From Gemmatimonadota bacterium (lineage in GTDB: Bacteria > Gemmatimonadota > Gemmatimonadetes > Gemmatimonadales > GWC2-71-9), in contig JAJCZX010000024.1 in the NCBI GenBank assembly GCA_029262195.1, positions 127,323-191,322 on the forward strand: 64,000 nucleotides of DNA, read 5' to 3'. Within the stretch, counting starts at the first letter, position 1; each line of letters opens with the position of its first letter. Below the pieces are notes generated by a model. That model searched no databases and was not told the DNA's origin. It saw only the letters and a program-made list of their open reading frames with translations. The translations under genes and the position numbers were made by a program. This document shows, one piece after another, positions 7,252 through 13,978 of the stretch.

Positions 7252-9553
7252 CGCACCAGACGCGGAACTCGACAGAGCCCGGACTTCGCGGTGCCCACAT
7301 TGCGGTATCGCTGTGGAGGATCCCGAAGACGCCTTTTGCTGCCACGGATGTGAAATGGCCTGGGACATTATTCACGGTGCGGGCCTGCAGGACTATTATG
7401 ACGAGCGCACCGAATTTGCGCCGCGCCCTGAAAACCTGAGGGGCAACTGGTCGAACGTTCCCGTTCAAGTCTGCGATGATGGGAACGCTGAGGTGCGGCT
7501 GATGGTCGACGGGTTGAGGTGTGCCTCCTGCGTCTGGGTAGCTGAGTCTGTGTTGGGCCGGAGCCATGGTGTGGTCGATGCGACGGTTAGTTATGGCACC
7601 GGTCGTGCGACAATCAGATGGGACCCGGATGAAACCGACCTGGAAACGATTGCAACCAGAATAGCAGCGCTGGGTTATTCCCCCCGTTTGCCGGGGGAAG
7701 AGAGCCGCCCTGATCGCGATCTCCTGACCCGCCTCGGCGTGGCTGTCTTTGCCACGATGAATATCATGTTGATGTACACGTCCCTTTATCTTGGCTGGTG
7801 GGGTGGTGATATCGACGAACGTTTTGTCGCCCTGTTTCAGTGGTTATCTCTGGCTCTGGCGACGCCCGTAGCATTCTACTGCGCTTCACCGTTTTTTGCT
7901 GGAGCCGTCAACGGACTGCGAAACCGTGTGTTACATATGGATCTGCCGATTGCCATCGGGGTGGCCGTGCTGTATGGCCACGGCGTCGCCGCGACAATCG
8001 GGGGAGAACATGCCTATCTGGATTCGATGGTGATGCTGGTGACCCTGCTGCTCGGTGGCAGGATACTGGAATCACGCGGACGTAGAAGGGCGGCTGAAGC
8101 CGCCGCGTCACTGGCCGCGACAGTTCCCGGGGAAGCGCGGAAGGTTGTCGGTGCGGCAGTTCAGTTGGTGCCAAGTGACGAGCTGGTTGTGGGCGACAGG
8201 ATTGAGATCGCACCCGGAGGGGAAGTTGCTGCCGATGGGGTGGTTGCCACCGGCACGGGGCAGGTACGGATGGCGTTGATAACCGGTGAAGCCGAGCCAA
8301 TTCCGGTGACCCGGGGTGACAGAGTCGTGGCCGGAGCTGTATTGCTGGAAGGAGCAGTTACTGTTGAGGTAACGGCTGTGGGCGACGACTCGATTATTCA
8401 ACTGATGGCTACTGAGTTGCGCAAAGCAGCGGATCGCGGCGTCCGGCCCACGTCCACCGATCGGATCGCTCCGTACTTTACAGCGATTACTCTGGTCGTC
8501 GCCGTTGGTACCTTCGCCTACTGGTTCGATGCGGTCGGGTTGGATATTGCGATCGCCAATGCTGTGGCGGTCCTTGTTGTCGCCTGTCCGTGTGCCCTTG
8601 CACTTTCCCATCCCCTTGCTGCCGCTGCGGGCCTCGGCGCTGCCGCAAGGAGAGGACTTCTGTTCCGGTCCTCGGAAGCCCTCTTTGACCTTGCCGACGT
8701 AGATACAGTTGTTCTCGACAAAACCGGCACCGTTACCTCCGGGGATCTCTCCGTATGGGACACCGACGATGAAACACTGAGGATCGCCGCGGGGCTGGAG
8801 CGTTTCTCCGGTCACCCGATCGCCCGAGCCATTGTGGCGGAAGCGTCTTCACGAGGGATAGCCCTGCCTCGGGGTGTGGACGTGAAAGAAGAAACTGGAG
8901 TGGGGATGTCGGGGTGGGTTGACGACAGTTACTACGTTTTACGCAGCGGGGGACCGGGTGAGGTAATTCTGCAAAATGCAGCTGGTGTCCAATCTGCGAT
9001 CAGGCTCGGCGATCGTATCCGCGACGACGCCAAAAAATTCGTCCGGTCCCTCCAGGAAAAGGGAATCCACGTCGCACTACTCAGCGGGGACCACGTTACG
9101 GTTGCGCGCCAGGTAGCTCGGGTTGTGGGAATCACCAATGTCAGGGGACGAGTCGAGCCTCTGTCGAAGGCACGGTGGATTCGGGAGGCCCAGGGTCAGT
9201 ATAAAACCGTTCTGTTCGCCGGTGACGGGCTTAACGACGGACCCGCGCTTGCGGCAGCCGACGTTGGTATCGCGATGGGCGCGGGAGCGGCCAGTTCAAT
9301 TCTTATTGCTGATGGGGTCGTTTCTTCCGACGCCCTTGCGCCGATAGAAGCGTCGTTTCGGGCTGCCCGTGCATGTAAGCAGGTTGTTAGGTCAAACCAG
9401 ATCAGGTCAGTTGCCTATAACGTGGCAGCCGTCACCGCGGCGGTATTCGGACTGATCAATCCGCTAATCGCGGCTGTCTTGATGCCCCTTTCGAGCGCCG
9501 TGGTGGTCTGGGGATCATCCCGCGTCGAGCCGATGGTTGCCCGGGGAAAATAG
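7235..9553 (+). CDS. ccoI: Copper-translocating P1B-type ATPase for cbb3 assembly
   Basis: CcoI (FixI) exports copper across the inner membrane for insertion into CcoN. The 772-residue protein starts with the CcoI-specific Cys-rich domain (C20, C23, C35, C36, C39), then an HMA domain with metal site CASC at 96-99. The membrane CPC motif occurs in VVACPCALALSHP. The phosphorylation site is DKTGTVT, the actuator motif is ITGEAEP, the nucleotide-domain HP motif is SGHPIARA, and the hinge is GDGLNDGPAL. The ATG lies inside the end of the preceding small gene (17-nt overlap). Confidence 0.96.
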   Translation: MSKSASAPDAELDRARTSRCPHCGIAVEDPEDAFCCHGCEMAWDIIHGAGLQDYYDERTEFAPRPENLRGNWSNVPVQVCDDGNAEVRLMVDGLRCASCVWVAESVLGRSHGVVDATVSYGTGRATIRWDPDETDLETIATRIAALGYSPRLPGEESRPDRDLLTRLGVAVFATMNIMLMYTSLYLGWWGGDIDERFVALFQWLSLALATPVAFYCASPFFAGAVNGLRNRVLHMDLPIAIGVAVLYGHGVAATIGGEHAYLDSMVMLVTLLLGGRILESRGRRRAAEAAASLAATVPGEARKVVGAAVQLVPSDELVVGDRIEIAPGGEVAADGVVATGTGQVRMALITGEAEPIPVTRGDRVVAGAVLLEGAVTVEVTAVGDDSIIQLMATELRKAADRGVRPTSTDRIAPYFTAITLVVAVGTFAYWFDAVGLDIAIANAVAVLVVACPCALALSHPLAAAAGLGAAARRGLLFRSSEALFDLADVDTVVLDKTGTVTSGDLSVWDTDDETLRIAAGLERFSGHPIARAIVAEASSRGIALPRGVDVKEETGVGMSGWVDDSYYVLRSGGPGEVILQNAAGVQSAIRLGDRIRDDAKKFVRSLQEKGIHVALLSGDHVTVARQVARVVGITNVRGRVEPLSKARWIREAQGQYKTVLFAGDGLNDGPALAAADVGIAMGAGAASSILIADGVVSSDALAPIEASFRAARACKQVVRSNQIRSVAYNVAAVTAAVFGLINPLIAAVLMPLSSAVVVWGSSRVEPMVARGK

Positions 9554-9656
9554 TCGGAGAGGGAATGCGGGTCCGTTGAGTCGTAGCCGGTTTCAAATTA
9601 CTCTTATGAGTATGCAGGGGCGTTCCCCTCGAAAAACGTAACCCCGAGTGGTGTTT

Positions 9657-9941
9657 ATGGAAAACCTGGCCCTTTTGATACCGATTCTTGGCGTTTGTAT
9701 TCCCATCGTTGCTGTGGTCATGCAGGGCAAGAAGAAGATCGCCGAGATCCAACTGGAGGAGACCCGACTGCGGGTTAACGGGGGAGGGGAAGGATCTCTG
9801 GAGGTTGAAGAACTCAGGTCTGAGATGGCGGAATTCGCCAACGAGCTGAACGAAGTTCAAGAACGGTTGGACTTCACTGAGCGACTTCTGGCCCAATCTC
9901 GTGCCAGGGATGAGCTCACTTCGGGCCCGAACGGAGGGTGA
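9657..9941 (+). CDS. Small membrane protein with coiled-coil tail (PspB-like layout)
   Basis: This 94-residue protein has one N-terminal membrane helix (LLIPILGVCIPIVAVVM), a basic GKKKIAE stop-transfer sequence, a Gly-rich break, and then a heptad-like coiled coil (VEELRSEMAEFANELNEVQE). The layout resembles PspB of the phage-shock response, but no sequence signature proves kinship. The frame could start at GTG 9648, but ATG 9657 places the helix at the normal distance. It sits between ccoI and ccoS, an unusual place that suggests co-expression with the oxidase. Function unknown. Confidence 0.7.
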   Translation: MENLALLIPILGVCIPIVAVVMQGKKKIAEIQLEETRLRVNGGGEGSLEVEELRSEMAEFANELNEVQERLDFTERLLAQSRARDELTSGPNGG

Positions 9942-9960
9942 ATCCATTGATTTCCCAACT

Positions 9961-9977
9961 TGGATGGAAACCATCCA
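9961..9977 (+). other. Short perfect hairpin upstream of ccoS
   Basis: Two 7-base arms (TGGATGG and CCATCCA) enclose an AAA loop, 22 nt before the ccoS start. No U-run follows, so it is not a standard intrinsic terminator. It may be an mRNA processing or stability element between the small membrane gene and ccoS. This is based on the sequence alone. Confidence 0.4.
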
Positions 9978-9999
9978 GCCTTTCCGGTTGTAAAACAAT

Positions 10000-10134
10000 A
10001 TGAACGCGATCTTTTTCCTTCTTCCAATCGCACTGCTTCTTGGCGGAACATTTGCTGTGCTTTTTGTCGTTGCGGTCCGAAAAGGGCAATTCGACGATCT
10101 GGATGATCCACCGAAGCGCATGTTGAAGGATTGA
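10000..10134 (+). CDS. ccoS: cbb3 oxidase assembly protein CcoS (44 residues)
   Basis: This very short frame encodes 44 residues: an N-terminal membrane helix (MNAIFFLLPIALLLGGTFAV region), then the conserved CcoS segment A-V-R-K-G-Q-F-D-D-L-D-D-P and an end at MLKD. The G-Q-[FY]-[DE]-D-L-[DE]-x-P motif just after the helix is diagnostic of CcoS, which is needed for cofactor insertion into cbb3 oxidase. There is no strong ribosome binding site. Its 3' two-thirds were duplicated at 10571-10663 together with the following lipoprotein gene. Confidence 0.92.
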   Translation: MNAIFFLLPIALLLGGTFAVLFVVAVRKGQFDDLDDPPKRMLKD

Positions 10135-10570
10135 GTTCAAAGCCGAGTATCGGTGAAATAAAAACCACAGGAATGATTGGCATTATGAGAAAATTGAAAA
10201 TATTTGCTGTTTCGGGCCTTCTGGTAGCGGCGATAGGATGCAGCGACGGCATTGACAAAGAGACAGAACTGCAGGAGACGATGCAGAGTGACCTTCTCCG
10301 TTTAGCCACTGCTCAAGAAGGGGCGCTGGAGGCGACCGGGTCTTACACGACCGATGTGCGCTCGATTTTGGAGCCCACTCCCGGGGTAACGCTAAGCGTT
10401 CAGTTCGTATCGGCCAGCACCTGGGGAGCTGAAGCGGCTAACGCTGAGTCATCAAACCACTGCGCTATGTACGTTGGTGTTGGCGAGCAGTCTTTTATCC
10501 AACGGTGGTCGGGCATTCAGCAGAACGAACCCACCTGCAAACCCCTGCCGACGGGCACTGGAAAGTAATC
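10042..10570 (+). repeat. Tandem duplication, first copy
   Basis: This unit runs from within ccoS (GGCGGAACAT) through the first lipoprotein gene to just after its stop. The following segment 10571-11102 repeats it in direct orientation at an offset of 528-529 nt, with near-identical stretches around the ccoS end and the lipoprotein start (ATGAGAAAATTGAAAATATT). A one-base A-run difference occurs before the lipoprotein ATG. The duplication is old enough for many substitutions in the lipoprotein body. Confidence 0.9.
10185..10568 (+). CDS. Lipoprotein with pilin-like C-terminal region, copy A
   Basis: This 127-residue protein has a lipoprotein signal peptide (MRKLKIFAVSGLLVAAIGC, lipobox A-I-G-C) giving a lipidated Cys19. 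The mature part includes LLRLATAQEGALEATGSYTTDV, which resembles the post-helix region of type IV pilin/pseudopilin proteins (L-x-x-L-x-x-A-Q-E-x-x-x-x-x-x-G-x-Y), and a Cys pair (HCAMYVG and PTCKPLP). The kinship to pilins is inference. Longer in-frame starts exist at 10131 and 10173, but 10185 begins at the signal peptide. Paralogous to the gene at 10713. Confidence 0.8.
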   Translation: MRKLKIFAVSGLLVAAIGCSDGIDKETELQETMQSDLLRLATAQEGALEATGSYTTDVRSILEPTPGVTLSVQFVSASTWGAEAANAESSNHCAMYVGVGEQSFIQRWSGIQQNEPTCKPLPTGTGK

Positions 10571-10663
10571 GGCGGAACATTGGCTGTGCTTTTTGTCGTA
10601 GCGGTCCGAAAAGGGCAATTCGACGATTTGGATGACCGGCCGAAGCGAATGTTGAAGGATTGA
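10571..10663 (+). pseudogene. 5'-truncated duplicate of ccoS
   Basis: These 31 codons correspond to the last 30 residues and stop of ccoS, with two visible changes (Phe to Leu in the helix end; D-D-P-P to D-D-R-P). The frame is intact but the first 14 residues, including the start and most of the membrane helix, are missing. No start codon with a ribosome binding site is seen. It is a passenger of the tandem duplication rather than a working gene. Confidence 0.85.
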
Positions 10664-10712
10664 GCTCAAAGCCGGCTATCGGTGGAATAAAACCACAGGA
10701 ATGATTGGCGTT

Positions 10713-11102
10713 ATGAGAAAATTGAAAATATTTGCCGTTTCCGGCCTTTTTGCTGCTGCAATAGGGTGCAGTGACGGCATCGACAAAGAAGTAGAGTTGC
10801 AGGAGGCGATGGAACGTGAGCTCCTCCGGCTGGCGACCGCACAGGAAGGCGCGTTGCAGGCCAATGGCGGATACACCGCCAATGTGCGCGCGATTTTGAA
10901 TCCCCCCCCAGCTAACGGGTTTTCGCTAACCGTGCTATTTGTTTCGCCCAGTAGGTGGGGGGCTGAGGTTGCCAACGCCGAGTCATCAAGCCACTGCGCT
11001 ATGTACGTTGGTGTTGGCGAGCAAACTTTTCTCCAACGTTGGCCTGGGATCCAAGCCAACGAACCCACCTGCAAGCCGCTCCCGACGGGTACTGGAAAGT
11101 AG
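10713..11102 (+). CDS. Lipoprotein with pilin-like C-terminal region, copy B
   Basis: This 129-residue paralogue of the gene at 10185 has the same lipoprotein signal peptide (lipobox A-I-G-C) and the same LLRLATAQEGALQANGGYTANV segment. It keeps both Cys positions (HCAMYVG, PTCKPLP) and the identical C-terminal PTGTGK. The middle differs (NPPPANGFSLTVLFVS) and contains two extra residues. Conservation of the frame and Cys positions indicates that both copies remain under selection. Function unknown; co-duplication beside ccoS does not prove a link to the oxidase. Confidence 0.8.
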   Translation: MRKLKIFAVSGLFAAAIGCSDGIDKEVELQEAMERELLRLATAQEGALQANGGYTANVRAILNPPPANGFSLTVLFVSPSRWGAEVANAESSSHCAMYVGVGEQTFLQRWPGIQANEPTCKPLPTGTGK

Positions 11103-11179
11103 TTTGGGAGGGCTACCGTCCCGAAGCGGGGCGGTTAGCTTCTCTACTGTAGGATCACACACTTTCTTTCGAGGGAAAC

Positions 11180-11374
11180 ATGGCTGGATATACCTGCGAC
11201 AAATGCGGCATGAGCATCGGGACCATGACGTGCGGTCAGTGCAACAAAGAGCTGGTCCACGATACGCTCACCAAGGAAGACGGTTCGTCGGTTCATATTT
11301 CCACCTGCCCCGAGGGACACGGCAAAGTTAAGTCCCCGATGTGCTGCGGCCAGGACATGGCCTGCTCGGTCTAA
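11180..11374 (+). CDS. Small Cys-rich zinc-ribbon-like protein
   Basis: This 64-residue protein begins MAGYTCDKCGMSIG and has eight Cys: C6, C9, C18, C21, C43, C55, C56 and C62. The C6-x2-C9 and C18-x2-C21 knuckles make a zinc-ribbon-like metal site likely, and CPEGHG plus MCCGQDM may form a second. No signal peptide is seen, so it is probably cytoplasmic. CGAGGGAAAC before the ATG is a fair ribosome binding site. It appears monocistronic and is followed by a strong hairpin. I do not recognise a named family. Confidence 0.8.
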   Translation: MAGYTCDKCGMSIGTMTCGQCNKELVHDTLTKEDGSSVHISTCPEGHGKVKSPMCCGQDMACSV

Positions 11375-11686
11375 TTATCGCTTTTGATACGGCAGGTCGG
11401 CGGCTCTCAGCCGCCGGCCTGTTGACCTCAACTAGCTCCATTCCCACGGTTTGACTGGTGTTTGGTGCCCCATCGGGCTAGATTTAACGGCTGTAGTATG
11501 AACCGCAAGCTGGTAATCTTCGCAATCTCGTGGACGGTCCCCGGCTTAAGATGGTGACCGACGCATCTCGACGTCGCTTCGATCTTCAGGTTCCAACAAC
11601 AATTATTGCGCATTGTGCGTGCCCCGGGCGGCTTACGTCGTTCCGGGACACTTTTTTGCGCCAAGCGACGGGAGTTTTCGTTAAAA
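11375..11686. other. 312-nt gene-free stretch before the DEAD-box helicase
   Basis: Apart from the hairpin at 11393-11421, no convincing gene is seen here. Short open frames on both strands lack ribosome binding sites and family features. A TTGACT at 11451 could be a -35 box, but no matching -10 at 16-18 nt is evident. The length would allow a long 5' leader for the helicase mRNA, as is common for cold-regulated DEAD-box genes; that is inference. Confidence 0.4.
11393..11421 (+). terminator. Strong GC-rich hairpin after the zinc-ribbon gene
   Basis: Thirteen base pairs (one G-U) with a CTC loop: arms CAGGTCGGCGGCT and AGCCGCCGGCCTG. It starts 18 nt after the stop codon. The bases after it (TTGACCTCAAC) are not a U-run, so termination may be inefficient or factor-assisted. 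Confidence 0.5.
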
Positions 11687-12901
11687 ATGTTATTCGACGA
11701 GATGGGACTCGCCCCCGAGATATTGCGGGCGGTGAAGGAGCAGGGGTATGACACACCCACTCCTATTCAGGAACAGGCCATACCGGTGGGGCTCGAAAGA
11801 CGTGATGTAGTGGGGTCGGCGCAAACGGGAACGGGTAAGACCGCTGCGTTTCTATTACCTATCTTGCAACGGCTCAAGGACGGCAAGAACGGAACACTTA
11901 GGGCTCTGGTGTTGGTCCCCACAAGGGAGCTTGCCGAGCAGGTGCTTGTGAGTGCCCGCAACTACGGTAAATATACAGGTGTCAAAGCGGTTGCGGTGTA
12001 CGGCGGGATGGCTATGCAGCCCCAGACTAAGGCGCTGAAGGGTGGCGTTGACATTGTTGTGGCCACTCCGGGACGCTTCCTGGATCATATGGGCCGCGGC
12101 AATGTCGACAGCTCTAAGCTTGAGGTCCTGGTGTTGGACGAAGCTGATCGGATGCTGGATATGGGATTCGCTCCTGACGTTAACCGTATTCTCGATTCGC
12201 TCCCGACCGAACGTCAAACGATGTTCTTCTCTGCTACTATCTCAAGTGACGTCGATCGGTTGGCTCGCCACGCCCTTCAAAACCACGCGGCGGTAGAAAT
12301 CGGGAATCGAGCCGAGTCCGCAGAAGGTATCGAACACATGCTGGTCGCGGTTGATCAAGCCGACAAACGTGGCGCGCTGAAGAAAATGCTTGAAGAAATC
12401 CCTGAGGGGCGTACCCTGGTTTTCATGCGCACCAAACATGGCGTGGACAAATTGGCTCACCACCTTCACAAGGAAGGGATGGACGCCGCCGCCTTCCATG
12501 GCGGGCGCACTCAACAGAGTCGCAACAAGGCCCTGGACAGGTTCCGGGAAGGCAAAGTTCGGCTCCTTATAGCCACCGATGTTGCGGCGCGCGGCATTGA
12601 CGTCGACAACATCGTGATGGTGGTCAACTACGATGTGCCCAAGGACCCCGAGGTTTACGTTCATCGTGTGGGGCGTACTGCCCGAGCCGGCGCTCAGGGT
12701 GTTGCGCTGACTCTGATGTCGCCCGGCGAATGGTTGTTGATGAGGGATATTGAGAAACTGATGGGCCGCACCTTTAAGCGGGAAGTGATGGAGGGCTTTG
12801 AGCCGTCTGTTGCTCCGGTCCAGCCGAAAGAAGAAGACGCCAAGCCAAAGCGGAAGGGTCCAACGATGGGTCCCAGGCGCGGTCGTTCCAAAAGGCGATA
12901 G
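11687..12901 (+). CDS. DEAD-box ATP-dependent RNA helicase (RhlE-like)
   Basis: This 404-residue helicase has all core motifs in order: F-motif and Q-motif (MLFDEMGL, TPIQEQAIP), Walker A AQTGTGKT, PTRELAEQ, TPGR, DEAD in LVLDEADRMLDMGF, SAT in FFSATIS, and HRVGRTARAG. It ends in a short basic Lys/Arg-rich tail (KPKRKGPTMGPRRGRSKRR) typical of RhlE-type proteins acting on ribosomal RNA or mRNA. The frame is open upstream to 11606, but ATG 11687 begins the conserved F-motif and has GGGAG 12 nt upstream. Confidence 0.95.
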   Translation: MLFDEMGLAPEILRAVKEQGYDTPTPIQEQAIPVGLERRDVVGSAQTGTGKTAAFLLPILQRLKDGKNGTLRALVLVPTRELAEQVLVSARNYGKYTGVKAVAVYGGMAMQPQTKALKGGVDIVVATPGRFLDHMGRGNVDSSKLEVLVLDEADRMLDMGFAPDVNRILDSLPTERQTMFFSATISSDVDRLARHALQNHAAVEIGNRAESAEGIEHMLVAVDQADKRGALKKMLEEIPEGRTLVFMRTKHGVDKLAHHLHKEGMDAAAFHGGRTQQSRNKALDRFREGKVRLLIATDVAARGIDVDNIVMVVNYDVPKDPEVYVHRVGRTARAGAQGVALTLMSPGEWLLMRDIEKLMGRTFKREVMEGFEPSVAPVQPKEEDAKPKRKGPTMGPRRGRSKRR

Positions 12902-12914
12902 TAGGCGCTCAGGC

Positions 12915-13343
12915 TCAGGGGAGGGTTACAGGAGGCAGGGTAACATTGCAGGTTTGCAGGATGCCGACATCGTCAGAGCAACCGTCGCTGATGTTTGTGC
13001 CCGGCACGCCCGGTGAACTGGCAACCATCCGAATTCGGATCTCCCCTCTGCTGACCGATCCTTCGACTCGAAGTCCTATTCGGTCTCCAGAGAACCCGAG
13101 TAGTTCCTTGGTCCAATCACTGGCCGGTTTCTGGACTTCAGTTTCCGATCCATCGCTGGCAGTCCAAAAGATGCTCGTAACCTCGTTTTCAAAGCCCTCT
13201 ATCTCGAGCGAATAAGTGATGTTGTAAATAATCGAGATATTGGTCGGGTCGGTTGAACCGCAGGCACCGAAGGCCAACGGTCCAACCGTGATCAACCCGC
13301 ATGCGAATAGATGATGCCGGATGAGCTTCAGTCGAATTTCCAA
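12915..13343 (-). CDS. Putative lipoprotein of unknown function
   Basis: This 142-residue protein has a signal-like N-terminus (KLIRHHLFACGLITVGPLAFGACG) with lipobox F-G-A-C. The mature part looks beta-rich (YNITYSLEIEGF, EIRIRMVASS) and contains two late Cys (DGCSDD, QTCNV) that could form a disulfide. Its start lies 16 nt inside the end of the upstream surface-repeat gene, so the two are probably translated from one mRNA. No family recognised. Confidence 0.7.
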   Translation of the reverse strand: MEIRLKLIRHHLFACGLITVGPLAFGACGSTDPTNISIIYNITYSLEIEGFENEVTSIFWTASDGSETEVQKPASDWTKELLGFSGDRIGLRVEGSVSRGEIRIRMVASSPGVPGTNISDGCSDDVGILQTCNVTLPPVTLP

Positions 13344-13855
13344 TTCACGATCGGAAGGACCGGAAATTTGTCCTTGCTCTTGATGATGTTTATCAAACCT
13401 ATTTGAAGGCCGTTCATGTCTTCGGCGAAATTGACAATACTCAGCTGGAGACCGCTAAAGCGAGTTGATGCGTAGTTAACAGCTCCGAGTTGAACACCTT
13501 CTCCGTTTTCGACGCTGTTGAAGGCGCCCTCCTGCAACCCTGCGAAGTCCTGCTTCGTAAGGTTTATGAAGTTGCTTTGCCAGCCCTGGAACCCACCGTC
13601 TGAAATACCCACCAATCCCCATTGGACTCCCTTCGAAACTCCCGCAGTCGCGCGGTTAACCAGCCCCACGTCTAATCCTACAACCGAAGTGTTGCTTCCG
13701 TAAATCAGATTCCAACGAATTCCTCTAACAGCCTGGTCTTCGGGTACAATCTGAATCGGCGTGAACAGAGCGATCTGGATGGGACTCTGGGCCGCTGCAA
13801 TTGATGGTGCAGCGACGATTAGGCCGACTGTCAGGAATTGAAAAACCCTTTTCAT
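13328..13855 (-). CDS. LA_2272-type surface-repeat exported protein
   Basis: This 175-residue protein has a cleavable signal peptide (MKRVFQFLTVGLIVAAPSIAAAQS). The mature part is built of short repeated units of the form G-hydrophobic-Q-x-G-hydrophobic-x-N (GLDVGLVN, GVQWGLVG, GVQLGAVN, GLQLSIVN, GLQIGLIN). These match the surface-repeat family named after Leptospira LA_2272. Such repeats suggest a beta-solenoid or outer-membrane-associated fold; the function is not known. It leads a two-gene unit with the lipoprotein at 12915. Confidence 0.78.
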   Translation of the reverse strand: MKRVFQFLTVGLIVAAPSIAAAQSPIQIALFTPIQIVPEDQAVRGIRWNLIYGSNTSVVGLDVGLVNRATAGVSKGVQWGLVGISDGGFQGWQSNFINLTKQDFAGLQEGAFNSVENGEGVQLGAVNYASTRFSGLQLSIVNFAEDMNGLQIGLINIIKSKDKFPVLPIVNWKFD

Positions 13856-13978
13856 GTACTCCCCCTAGTTGGTTGAAGCTCACCAAGCACGTCTTACAAC
13901 GATAAGTGATACCGCAGTGTCAACGCAAAGTTCTGGAAAACTCCAAGCGCCGGGGGACTCCAAAACCAATAGCAGTCC

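Larger units (their letters stand above)
10571..11102 (+). repeat. Tandem duplication, second copy
   Basis: Direct repeat of 10042-10570. It starts mid-ccoS, so the copied ccoS lacks its N-terminal membrane helix, and it carries a complete second lipoprotein gene. The junction lies 2 nt after the stop of the first lipoprotein gene. The two units diverge mainly in the middle of the lipoprotein, while its start and end remain very similar. Confidence 0.9.

Noticed and set aside
8108-8815. 235-codon minus-strand open frame inside ccoI
   Set aside because: Shadow of the ATPase gene; no motif, no ribosome binding site.
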